Assembly: GCA_963713355.1 (NCBI GenBank)
Contig: CAVQLK010000008.1
Span: 372,001-436,000, forward strand
DNA length: 64,000 nucleotides
Direction of reading: 5' to 3'
Origin: FEN-1219 sp963713355
GTDB lineage: Bacteria > Pseudomonadota > Gammaproteobacteria > Steroidobacterales > Rariloculaceae
Below the pieces are notes generated by a model. The model saw nothing but the letters and a program-made list of their open reading frames with translations, had not been told where the DNA came from and did not search any database. This document shows positions 41,445-48,762 of this stretch, one piece after another (the stretch's first letter is position 1; each line of letters starts with the position of its first letter). The position numbers and the translations under genes are program-made.

Positions 41445-42257
41445 GTGAATACACCGCGCGCATGGCTTGCATCGATCGTCGCGGCGCTGGCGGTCGCAGC
41501 GGCGCCGCTGGCGGCGCAACCTTCGGCCGAGCGGCCGGTTCCGCGCGCGGCCAACGGCAAGCCGGATCTGTCCGGCATCTGGGTTGCGACGGGCGCGATC
41601 ATGCTGTTCGAAGGGCAGGAAGCCTTCGCTGCGGCGCGCGCCGCCGATGCGGCGGCTGGCAGGCCCGCCGGCAACACGAACGAAGTGCCCCCGTACAAAC
41701 CCGAGGCGGAGGCGCAGCGCCAGTACTATTTGTCGCGCCAGGGTCTCGACGACCCGATGGCGCGCTGCCTTCTGACCGGCGTGCCGCGCATCAACTTCCG
41801 GCCGTTGCCATTCGAAATCGTGCAGCTGCCGGATCGCGTGATCATGCTCTACGAGATCCATCACGCGTTTCGCATCATCCCGACGGACGGCCGTCCGCCT
41901 CCCGAGGACGCCGAGCCGTCGTATCTCGGCGAACCCGTCGGCCGTTGGGACGGCGATACGCTCGTCGTCGAGGTCACATCGTTCAACACGAACACCTGGC
42001 TCACGGGCGTCGGCACGATCCACACGGAGGACTTGCGCGTCACGGAGCGTTACACGCGCGACTCTTTCGATACGATCCGCTACGAGGTCACGATGGAGGA
42101 TCCTGCCGTCTTGACGAGGCCGTGGACGCTTCGCGAGACTTTTCGGCTGCGCCCCGGTGAGCGGATCCGCGAGTACGAGTGCATCGAGAGCAATGAGGAC
42201 TTGCAGCGCTTCGAGCGATTGCTGCAAGAGTCGCGCGCTACTGAAAGAGCTCAGTGA
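41445..42257 (+). CDS. PDLSGxW-family exported protein paired with DUF6152
   Basis: From GTG 41445, eight bases after GGAGG, the protein has 270 residues with a signal peptide (1-23). It shows KPDLSGIWVA, a DDPMARCLLTGVPRI segment, IIPTDGRPPPEDAEPSYLGE, GRWDGDTLVVEVTSFN, LRVTERYTRD, VTMEDPAVLTRPWT and a final YECIESN. These motifs recur in the other copies here. The gene is coupled to the DUF6152 gene upstream with two bases between. The Cys in ARC is retained in most copies and may be structural. Function unknown. The 3' end overlaps the convergent GFA gene by 20 bases. Confidence 0.82.
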   Translation: MNTPRAWLASIVAALAVAAAPLAAQPSAERPVPRAANGKPDLSGIWVATGAIMLFEGQEAFAAARAADAAAGRPAGNTNEVPPYKPEAEAQRQYYLSRQGLDDPMARCLLTGVPRINFRPLPFEIVQLPDRVIMLYEIHHAFRIIPTDGRPPPEDAEPSYLGEPVGRWDGDTLVVEVTSFNTNTWLTGVGTIHTEDLRVTERYTRDSFDTIRYEVTMEDPAVLTRPWTLRETFRLRPGERIREYECIESNEDLQRFERLLQESRATERAQ

Positions 42258-43152
42258 ACCGCTCCGGCGGCGGCAGCTCGGCGAACTGTGGCCAAGCGTC
42301 GTTGATCTCGTACCAGGCAGCCTTCGATCCTACGTGAAGATGCACGGCCGGTAGCCGCGTGACCGGTGTGTCGATTGCGCCGGCTGGCAGCATGGCCGTC
42401 GCGTCGCCTTCTGGCACGCTCGGCGCGAGACTGCCGCAGTCGGCGCAAAAATCCGTTGTGTAGTGTCGGCTGCAAATTGCTCCTGTATTCGCGGCTCTCG
42501 TGTAATTGCGGACGCGCTCCGCGCCTCGGATCCAACGAAAGGCTTCGCGCGGAACCGGCAGCGTGCTGCTGAACGCTGCGGCTCGGCTGCGGCGACACAG
42601 CGAGCAGTAACAGTTCACGACGACGCGCGGGACGACGGTTGCGGCAAACGCGACGTTGCCGCAGAGACAGCTGCCCGCGACGCTGGCCGACGGCTCGTGC
42701 TTGCGTGCCGTCGTGACGACCGGCAACGCGATCCCCGGTGGGTATGCGGCATGCCGCGGCAAGACGGTGTCGAGCTCGAGGAGCGGCGAGCGAGAAGCGG
42801 CGAAGATGTGTGCGCGCGGCGTGGTGCCCAAGTCGCCGTCCAAGAGGCCGGCCGGAACGTGCCAGTAACGCTCGTCGTGCGAGACGGCGGGAACGCTCGC
42901 GCCGCAATGCGTGCAGAACGGCCGCTCGAACGCCGCCGTCGCACGGTAATGAACGATCTCGTCCGCGCCCTCAAGCCAGCGAAACGCCGCGCGCGCAACA
43001 CCTAAGCTCGTGACGAACAAGCTGCCGTAGTGCTTGCGGCACATCGAGCAGTGGCAGTGAGCGAACCACCGATACGGCGGTGCGACGCTGAATGCGATCG
43101 CGCCGCAGAGGCAACGGCCACGGACGCTCGTGCTGCTCACGCCGCGTAGCAT
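42238..43152 (-). CDS. Tandem GFA-domain (CENP-V/GFA type) zinc protein
   Basis: This 304-residue protein contains two GFA domains in a row (about 8-130 and 155-290). Each shows the zinc-binding set: RCLCG, HCHCSMCRK and FCTHCG in the first; SCLCG, CYCSLCRR and FCADCG in the second. GFA proteins were named for glutathione-dependent formaldehyde activation, though that activity is disputed and the family function is open. Most bacterial members have a single domain of about 130 residues. The two halves are clearly duplicated. It is cytoplasmic and stands alone. Confidence 0.88.
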   Translation of the reverse strand: MLRGVSSTSVRGRCLCGAIAFSVAPPYRWFAHCHCSMCRKHYGSLFVTSLGVARAAFRWLEGADEIVHYRATAAFERPFCTHCGASVPAVSHDERYWHVPAGLLDGDLGTTPRAHIFAASRSPLLELDTVLPRHAAYPPGIALPVVTTARKHEPSASVAGSCLCGNVAFAATVVPRVVVNCYCSLCRRSRAAAFSSTLPVPREAFRWIRGAERVRNYTRAANTGAICSRHYTTDFCADCGSLAPSVPEGDATAMLPAGAIDTPVTRLPAVHLHVGSKAAWYEINDAWPQFAELPPPERFTELFQ

Positions 43153-43232
43153 CGCTTCTTCAGCTGCCGTTCAGCAATGGCGGTTATCGTCGGTAGCAAG
43201 GCGGACTGCGCCCGGAATTCAGGAGACGATCG

Positions 43233-43643
43233 ATGCGCGCGTTGTTGCTCGCGGCCGTCGGCGCTGCGCTGTGGAGTGTGCCCGCTGAAGCTCAGTGGCA
43301 CGTCTGGCCCTACTTCGGTTTCAGCTATGGCGTCGGTCCGTATCCTTATTACTCGCCGTGGTACGGTCCGCGAGTCGGCATCGGCGTCCACGTCGGCGGT
43401 CCCGTATACCGCGAACGCGCTCCTGAGCAGCCCGCCCAGCAAGGCGTATTGAAGTTGTACGTCTATCCGGCGGCTGGGCAGAGCGAAGCGCAGACAGCCG
43501 AGGATCGCTATCAATGCCACACGTGGGCGGCCGGCGAATCAGACTACGACCCGACACTTGGCGCCGGCAGCCGCGATGACGCCGACGGCTACACACGCGC
43601 GTTCACGGCCTGCATGGAAGGGCGCAGCTATGTCGTCAGGTAA
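43233..43643 (+). CDS. Exported hypothetical protein with GQS-DRYxCHxWA motif
   Basis: This 136-residue protein has a signal peptide (1-20, ending AEAQ), a Gly/Pro/Tyr-rich segment (22-55), and a conserved unit: GQSEAQTAEDRYQCHTWA, then YTRAFTACMEGRSYVV at the end. The same unit appears in the next gene. Function is unknown; such units occur in exported proteins of proteobacteria. It overlaps the following gene by 14 bases and begins 80 bases from the divergent GFA gene. Confidence 0.65.
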   Translation: MRALLLAAVGAALWSVPAEAQWHVWPYFGFSYGVGPYPYYSPWYGPRVGIGVHVGGPVYRERAPEQPAQQGVLKLYVYPAAGQSEAQTAEDRYQCHTWAAGESDYDPTLGAGSRDDADGYTRAFTACMEGRSYVVR

Positions 43644-44115
43644 GCCGTGGGTAGCGGCCCTCGCGCTGGCAGCGTTGCTGCCGGTTAGGGCTGCCGAAGA
43701 CTTGAGCGCTCTTCGAGTCGAGGGCCGGCGTGGTCAGTCGCTCGAGCAAGCGCGTCGCGACCGCTATGAGTGCCATAACTGGGCCGTCGCGCAGACGGGC
43801 GAGTCGCCGCCCGCCGTGCCCGCCGAGGAGCCGGCTGACGACGGCAAAGGCGAGCTCAGGCGCGAGCGTATTGGCCGCGCGATCGTCGGCGCCACGATCG
43901 GCGGCGCAATCGGAGGGCTATTCGGTGATTGGCACGGCGCCAACGAGCAGGTTCTTGCCGGCGCAGCCGTTGGCGCCGGTATCGGTGCGGCGACGGCCGG
44001 CGCCGGGCGGCGCAAGGACACTGCGGCGCCAGAAGCGCCGAGCGACTATTTGCGCGCGTTGACCGCGTGCCTCGAGGGCCGAGGCTATTCCGCCTCGTTA
44101 CCGACCGCTCCCTAG
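43630..44115 (+). CDS. Exported glycine-zipper protein related to its upstream neighbour
   Basis: This 161-residue protein starts at ATG 43630, inside the end of the previous gene. It has a signal peptide (1-22), a GQSLEQARRDRYECHNWA unit, a glycine-zipper membrane hairpin (IGRAIVGATIGGAIGGLFG and AGAAVGAGIGAATAG, about 85-130) and a closing YLRALTACLEGRGY. The zipper is inserted between two halves that are contiguous in the neighbour. Glycine-zipper proteins of this kind insert in the outer membrane or stabilise the envelope. Function here is unknown. Confidence 0.72.
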   Translation: MSSGKPWVAALALAALLPVRAAEDLSALRVEGRRGQSLEQARRDRYECHNWAVAQTGESPPAVPAEEPADDGKGELRRERIGRAIVGATIGGAIGGLFGDWHGANEQVLAGAAVGAGIGAATAGAGRRKDTAAPEAPSDYLRALTACLEGRGYSASLPTAP

Positions 44116-44121
44116 TCACGG

Positions 44122-45162
44122 CTAGCCGTTGACGGTCGCGATCGCAGGCGCCGCCGGACCAAGCGCTTCCTCTAGCGCCACGTCGATCGTCGAGTAGCGA
44201 AACTTGAACTTCAGCGCCAGCAGCCGCTCCGGCGTTACGCGTTGACCTTCGACGAACAGCTCCGCGAGCTCGCCCAAGCCGGTGCGCAGCAAGCGCGCCG
44301 GGATGCGCACTGGCCATAGCGGGCGGCGCAATGCCGTCGCCATCGCCGCCATGAGCTCTGCATTCCGCACCGGCGTCGGCGCCGTCGCGTTCAGCGGACC
44401 GGCCAGCGTCGCCTCGTCGAGCACGAAGCACACGACGTCGAGCAGATCGTCGATGTGGATCCACGAGAACCATTGCCGGCCGGTGCCGAGCACCGTGCCG
44501 GCGTAGAGGCGCACGGGCCGCGCGAGCGCGCGCAACGCGCCGCCGTCTCGGCTCAACACGACGCCAAGCCGCAGCGCCGCGACCTTCACGCCGTGCTCCG
44601 CGGCACGCGCCGCAGCTTCTTCCCACTGTCGGCAGAGCTCGGCTTGAAAGCCGGTGCCGGCGGCCGATTTCTCGTTCAACGCTTCGTCAGCGCGCGCGCC
44701 GTAGTAGCCGATCGCCGAAGCGTTGATCCATGTCGTCGGCTTCACGGCAAGCCGCTCGACGAGCGCGAGCAGAGCGCGAGTCATCCCGAGCCGGCTCTCG
44801 AGCAGCAACGCTCGCCGCCTTCGCGTCCAGGGCGCGCCGGCAATCGGCGCGCCGGCGAGATTGATGATGGCATCGACGCGCGTGTCGGCCGATAACTGCA
44901 CGACATCGGTCACGACGTCGACGTGCTCGCCGAACAGCTCGGCAGCTTTCGCGGCGCGGCGGGCATGCACGATGACACGGTCGCCGCGCGCGAGCAGCCG
45001 ATGGACGATCTTACGGCCGATGAACCCTGTGGCGCCCGTAACGAGTACGCGCTTGCGCCCTGCCGCAGGCGCGAGCGTACTCCGCCCCCGAAGCTCATCG
45101 CGGCGCGCCGGCTCGGCGCCAACGAAAGCCCCGAATGGATCGAAGAATGCGTGGGTGGTCAT
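44122..45162 (-). CDS. TIGR01777-family NAD(P)-binding epimerase-like protein (YfcH type)
   Basis: This 346-residue protein has VTGATGFIGRKI (42-53) for NAD(P) binding, then LAGAPIAGAPWTRRRR and NASAIGYYG, both hallmark motifs of the family, and a C-terminal FVEGQRVTPERLLALKFKFRY in pieces. The first 36 residues are an extension not seen in YfcH. The reaction is unknown. In some proteobacteria members belong to light-induced gene sets controlled by CarH/LitR-type regulators. A strong promoter with a perfect palindrome lies directly upstream, see the separate entry, so it is tightly regulated here. Confidence 0.85.
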   Translation of the reverse strand: MTTHAFFDPFGAFVGAEPARRDELRGRSTLAPAAGRKRVLVTGATGFIGRKIVHRLLARGDRVIVHARRAAKAAELFGEHVDVVTDVVQLSADTRVDAIINLAGAPIAGAPWTRRRRALLLESRLGMTRALLALVERLAVKPTTWINASAIGYYGARADEALNEKSAAGTGFQAELCRQWEEAAARAAEHGVKVAALRLGVVLSRDGGALRALARPVRLYAGTVLGTGRQWFSWIHIDDLLDVVCFVLDEATLAGPLNATAPTPVRNAELMAAMATALRRPLWPVRIPARLLRTGLGELAELFVEGQRVTPERLLALKFKFRYSTIDVALEEALGPAAPAIATVNG

Positions 45163-45188
45163 AGCTTGTTCATGCCGTCTAGTCAGTA

Positions 45189-45237
45189 ATTTCTGTTATT
45201 ACAGAAATAAGATACGCCGGCAACGGCAGGGCGTCAA
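45189..45237 (-). promoter_or_regulatory. Promoter with 8-base palindromic operator upstream of the TIGR01777 gene
   Basis: On the minus strand TTGACG (45232-45237) and TATCTT (45209-45214) are 17 bases apart. Directly downstream of the -10 lies a perfect inverted repeat ATTTCTGT-TATT-ACAGAAAT (45189-45208), at the likely start of transcription, and the ATG follows after 26 bases. It is AT-rich in a GC-rich region. The half-site CTGT/ACAG recalls LexA, but with a four-base instead of an eight-base spacer. A dedicated repressor is more likely. Confidence 0.6.
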
Positions 45238-45258
45238 GCGGCTGCCGCGCGAGCCCGA

Positions 45259-46152
45259 TCAGTTATTCGGGAGGGGGATGAGCTCGTCGTCGCCGGGAAC
45301 GCGGCCCATACGCATTGCGGCCCAGTCCTGCTTGGCGCGCTCGATTCGAGCCTCGGAGCTCGAGACGAAGTTCCACCAGATGTGTCTCGGTCCCAGCGGT
45401 GCCCCGCCGATGACGACGGCGCGCGTCTCGGTCTCGGCGCGCACCGGTACAGTCGAGCCGGCGCGCAGCACGGCCAGCGTGCCCTCGCCGTAAGAGTCGG
45501 CGCCGATGAGAACGCGGCCCGAGACGACGTAGACGGCGCGCTCCGGCGCCTCGTCGAGCACTGCGAGCACGCTGCCCTTCGGCAATGTTGCCTCGAAGTA
45601 CAGCGTCGGCGAATACGTCAGCACCGGCGACTGCAAGCCGTAAGCGCTGCCCATGATCACGCGGACGCTACAGCCGTCGATCGACCGCTCGGGCAACGAG
45701 CTTGCCGGATAGTGCAGGAACGACGGCTCCATCTCCTCGAGCTCGAGCGGCAATGCAATCCAGGATTGAATGCCGTGCAGCCGCGAGAGGACAGCGACGT
45801 CTTTGCTGGCGCGCTCGGAGTGCACGATGCCGCGGCCCGCGGTCATGAGGTTCACGGCGCCAGCCTCGATGAGCTGCCTAAAACCGAGGCTGTCGCGGTG
45901 CATGATCTCGCCTTCGAAAAGGTACGTGATCGTCGCGAGCCCAATGTGCGGGTGCGGACGCACGGCGATTCCGTGGTTTGCGGGAAACACGGCCGGTCCC
46001 ATGTGATCGAAGAACACGAACGGCCCCACCATGCGCCGTTTCACCGCCGGCAGCACGCGGCGAACGTCGAGCTCGCCGAGGCTGCGCACGCGTGGCTCGA
46101 TCGTCATCTCGACGGCCGCCTTGTGGACTTCTTCGTCAACTGGCGTGCTCAT
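45259..46152 (-). CDS. Pirin-family cupin protein
   Basis: From ATG 46152 the protein has 297 residues; a GTG at 46170 would add six. The N-terminal cupin has the metal-binding motif HPHIGLATITYLFEG, followed by GAVNLMTAGRGIVHSER, giving three His and one Glu as in quercetin-oxidising pirins. The C-terminal cupin is degenerate, as usual. The gene is divergent from the YgiD-like dioxygenase with only 18 bases between start codons. Both families act on aromatic or phenolic compounds, so a joint role is plausible but unproven. Confidence 0.9.
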   Translation of the reverse strand: MSTPVDEEVHKAAVEMTIEPRVRSLGELDVRRVLPAVKRRMVGPFVFFDHMGPAVFPANHGIAVRPHPHIGLATITYLFEGEIMHRDSLGFRQLIEAGAVNLMTAGRGIVHSERASKDVAVLSRLHGIQSWIALPLELEEMEPSFLHYPASSLPERSIDGCSVRVIMGSAYGLQSPVLTYSPTLYFEATLPKGSVLAVLDEAPERAVYVVSGRVLIGADSYGEGTLAVLRAGSTVPVRAETETRAVVIGGAPLGPRHIWWNFVSSSEARIERAKQDWAAMRMGRVPGDDELIPLPNN

Positions 46153-46170
46153 ACCGAGGCATAATGGCAC

Positions 46171-47028
46171 ATGGCTCGCATGCCGACGTTATTCGTATCG
46201 CACGGCTCGCCGATGCTCGCCCTCGTCGATAGCGCGGCGCGTCGGTTCCTCAAGGAGCTGGGTGCGCGGTTGCCGGTGCCCGCGGCCGTCATCGTTCTGT
46301 CGGCCCATTACGATGCGCCCGCGACGGAGGTCACCGCCGGCGCGCGGCCCGAGACGATCCACGACTTCGGCGGCTTTCCCGACGAGCTCTACCGCCTCCG
46401 CTATCCCGCGCCCGGCGAGCCGAAGCTCGCAGAGGAAATCGTCGCCCGCCTAGCGGCCGCGGGCATGCCGGCGCGCCTCGAGCCCGAGCGCGGCCTCGAT
46501 CACGGCGCCTGGATACCGGCATCGTTGATGTTTCCGCGCGCCGACATACCTGTTTTGCAGGTCTCGATCGACAGCGCGCGCTCGCCGGAGCAGCACTTCG
46601 AGCTCGGCCGCGCACTGCGCTCGCTGCGCGACTCCGGCGCCTTGGTGCTCGGCTCCGGCGGCGCCACGCACAATCTCGCGCTGTACGCCCACGCGCGCGG
46701 CCGCGACGACGACAGCGCGCCGCCCGAGTGGGTCGAAGCGTTCAACGAATGGACGGCCGGCGCCATCGCGGCGCGGCGTTTCGACGACCTCTTTCGCTAT
46801 TCCGAGCGAGCGCCCTACGCGGCGCAGAACCACCCGACGGCCGAGCATTTTCTGCCCCTGTTCGTCACGCTCGGCGCGGCATACGAAGACGAGGCCGGTG
46901 TGCGTATCCACTCGAGCTACGATCGCGGGCTGCTGTCGCTCGACGCCTATGCGTTCGGGCTCGTACCGTCCGTGCCGCGCGAGATTCGTGTTCGTGCGGC
47001 GGCGCCGGGACCCGCTGTCCTACACTAG
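46171..47028 (+). CDS. ygiD: YgiD/DODA-family extradiol ring-opening dioxygenase
   Basis: This 285-residue protein matches the class III extradiol dioxygenase family (YgiD, plant 4,5-DOPA dioxygenase). The metal-binding residues are in FVSHGSPML (H11), LSAHYDAP (about H49) and a later GATHNL region. LDHGAWIPASLMFP and YAAQNHPTAEHFLPLF carry conserved His. The E. coli relative opens DOPA and other catechols with Zn or Fe. It starts 18 bases from the pirin gene, divergent. The downstream membrane protein follows ten bases after the stop. Confidence 0.9.
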   Translation: MARMPTLFVSHGSPMLALVDSAARRFLKELGARLPVPAAVIVLSAHYDAPATEVTAGARPETIHDFGGFPDELYRLRYPAPGEPKLAEEIVARLAAAGMPARLEPERGLDHGAWIPASLMFPRADIPVLQVSIDSARSPEQHFELGRALRSLRDSGALVLGSGGATHNLALYAHARGRDDDSAPPEWVEAFNEWTAGAIAARRFDDLFRYSERAPYAAQNHPTAEHFLPLFVTLGAAYEDEAGVRIHSSYDRGLLSLDAYAFGLVPSVPREIRVRAAAPGPAVLH

Positions 47029-47038
47029 CGAGCGCGGC

Positions 47039-47359
47039 ATGCACTTCAAGCCTGTCATCCAGGGGCTCGCCGCGGTATGGCTCGTGTTGTTCGTCGCGTC
47101 GTTCGTCTCGCTGCAGGTCGTCGGCGCGGACGGCGGGCCGCAAAGCGGGCTCGCGCGAGTCGCCGCGTTCCTGACGTGGCAGCTGATTGCGTTCATCGTG
47201 GCGACTCTCGCCGCATTCGCGACACGCTACGCCGTCGCGCGCGGGATCGAGCGCGTCAAGGTCGTCGGATACCTGCCGCTCGCGCTGAGCGTGTTTCTCG
47301 TGGCGTCGTTCGTCGCGCTGATCGGCTTCCGCTTCTACGTCGCGCCGTTGTTTGAGTAG
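47039..47359 (+). CDS. Small inner-membrane protein with three to four helices
   Basis: This 106-residue protein has hydrophobic segments at about 6-27, 41-62 and 77-102, with little loop sequence between. It starts 10 bases after the YgiD stop and is probably in the same operon. No family is recognised. The AA-V-LVLFVASFVSL and RVKVVGYLPLALSVFLV segments look conserved in style, and the codon use fits its neighbours, so it is likely a real gene. Confidence 0.68.
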   Translation: MHFKPVIQGLAAVWLVLFVASFVSLQVVGADGGPQSGLARVAAFLTWQLIAFIVATLAAFATRYAVARGIERVKVVGYLPLALSVFLVASFVALIGFRFYVAPLFE

Positions 47360-47417
47360 CGTCGTTAGGCCTCGCTGAGTCCGGGAGGCTGCGCGCTGCG
47401 CAGCAGTAGTCGCTGAT

Positions 47418-47855
47418 TCACTGCTGCTTCTCGGCCGTGCGCTGGCGACGCGCGTCTTCCAGAGTGCCCAAGAGTTTGTCGACCAATGGCCGCTGGAGTC
47501 TCGTGCCGTCGGTACGGTTGAGCTCGGCGAAGAACATACGCGGCGATCCGCTGTGAGTGGGGTTACCGGTCACGGTGACGACGTCGCCGGCCTTCAGCGT
47601 GTCCTCCGTCCAACCGAACCTCGTGAGGTTCAAGAGTCCGTCGAATTCCACGGTCCAACGCACGATTTTGCCGCTTTCGTCAGTGACGTCGAGCGTGAGC
47701 ATCGTGTGCGGGTTAACAAGCCTGAACGACGATACAACGCCGCTCTTTGTTACGGTGCTTTGAAGGTCGTAGACCGGCGTCGTGGCATGGTGGGAGTGAG
47801 CCGCGCTCGCAGCCAGCAGCAGGGCGACAGCGGCGACGGTTGGCGGAATATTCAT
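47418..47855 (-). CDS. DUF6152-family exported protein, divergent copy
   Basis: From ATG 47855, preceded by AAGGAG at nine bases, the protein has 145 residues. It has a signal peptide (1-21) and starts the mature part with HHATTPVYD, then SGVVSSFRLVNPHTMLTLDV, VRWTVEFDGLLNLTRFGW and VTVTGNPTHSG. These match DUF6152. A long open frame joins it to the upstream gene, but that fusion depends on a single extra base upstream; the ATGA overlap with the restored upstream stop argues for two genes. It is second of a PDLSGxW-DUF6152 pair, the reverse gene order of the pairs at 41 and 57.6 kb. Confidence 0.8.
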   Translation of the reverse strand: MNIPPTVAAVALLLAASAAHSHHATTPVYDLQSTVTKSGVVSSFRLVNPHTMLTLDVTDESGKIVRWTVEFDGLLNLTRFGWTEDTLKAGDVVTVTGNPTHSGSPRMFFAELNRTDGTRLQRPLVDKLLGTLEDARRQRTAEKQQ

Positions 47856-48686
47856 GGTTCGGTGCTCCTTCTGATGAAGTCGAGTGGGAGCTCGCAATCG
47901 GCGTCGGGGTAAATCTGCTCGCCGGGCGCGGTGCTCCACACTCGCTTTAGAACTAGCGGCTCGGACATCGACCACGAGTCCTCGAGCGTTGCGGTCAGCT
48001 AGCAAATGATCGCCGTCCTCGGAACGGCGATAGCGCTCTACTGCGCGCAACCGGGCGCTGTGCTTGCCGTCGATCAAGCGGGTGGCCCAGTCCCATCCCC
48101 AGGGCGCGAAGTCCTCTGCGATACCGGACGTCTCGACGACGAGCGTCGCTTCCTCGTAGCGCCCGACCGAGAACCCGAGCCGACTCGGCTCTGCTGGGCG
48201 GGCGCCGGGCGGCCCGCGGCCGTCGAGCCAAACGGTCCGGTGTGCGTCCCACGTCCCGTAGTGAAGCTCCACACGGTCGTCGAGTTGCGTGATCTCGAGC
48301 TGATGCGGCGCAAAGATCTGGCGAGCGAATCCCCACGGCTCGCAGCGCAGAAAGCCCGGATCGTCCGCAGGATCCATGCCAAGCGTCGCGCGGCCTGCCG
48401 GCGTCAGCCGCGGTACGACGTAGTGCTCGATCTGGTAAAGCGCCGCTTCGCCGAACAGCTGGAGCGTGATCCGGGGCTCGTTGGCGGGGTCGTCCAACAG
48501 TTCGGCAAGACGCGCGAGCCCGACATCGGTGCACCAGCCCAGGTCGCAAAACATGTCTTCGACCGTGCCGCGCACGCCGCTCCACATACCTTCGAGCTCA
48601 GGCGGTTCCCCCGCCTGTGGAGCTGCGCAGCCTCCGATCGCGGCGAGCGCGAACACGGTCGCGCTGCAAGCTATCCTTCGATCCAC
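47852..48686 (-). pseudogene. Lipoprotein of the PDLSGxW-like family, apparent one-base insertion
   Basis: From GTG 48686, six bases after GGAGG, the protein has a lipobox (IGGC, Cys20) and family motifs: PPELEGMWSG, GFLRCEPWG, GRYEEATLVVETSG and AVERYRRSEDGD. Near 48000 (CTAGCTGACC) the frame changes and reads into the DUF6152 gene. Removing one base gives LTATLEDSWSMSEPLVL, IYPDADCELPLDF and a stop at 47852. That stop overlaps the DUF6152 ATG by four bases. The restored product has 277 residues. A single extra base in otherwise coherent coding sequence suggests a read error or a very recent mutation. Confidence 0.75.
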
Positions 48687-48762
48687 GACACACCTCCGTC
48701 GAGCCTTAAACCGCCGACGACGCTACAATCCGAGCCCCGCCGCGCGCTTGAGGAAATCGCGA

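Noticed and set aside
45189..45208. LexA box at the TIGR01777 promoter
   Set aside because: Half-sites match CTGT/ACAG but the spacer is four instead of eight bases.
47418..48686. Lipoprotein-DUF6152 fusion protein
   Set aside because: The middle part is out of family frame; one base change restores two genes with an ATGA overlap.
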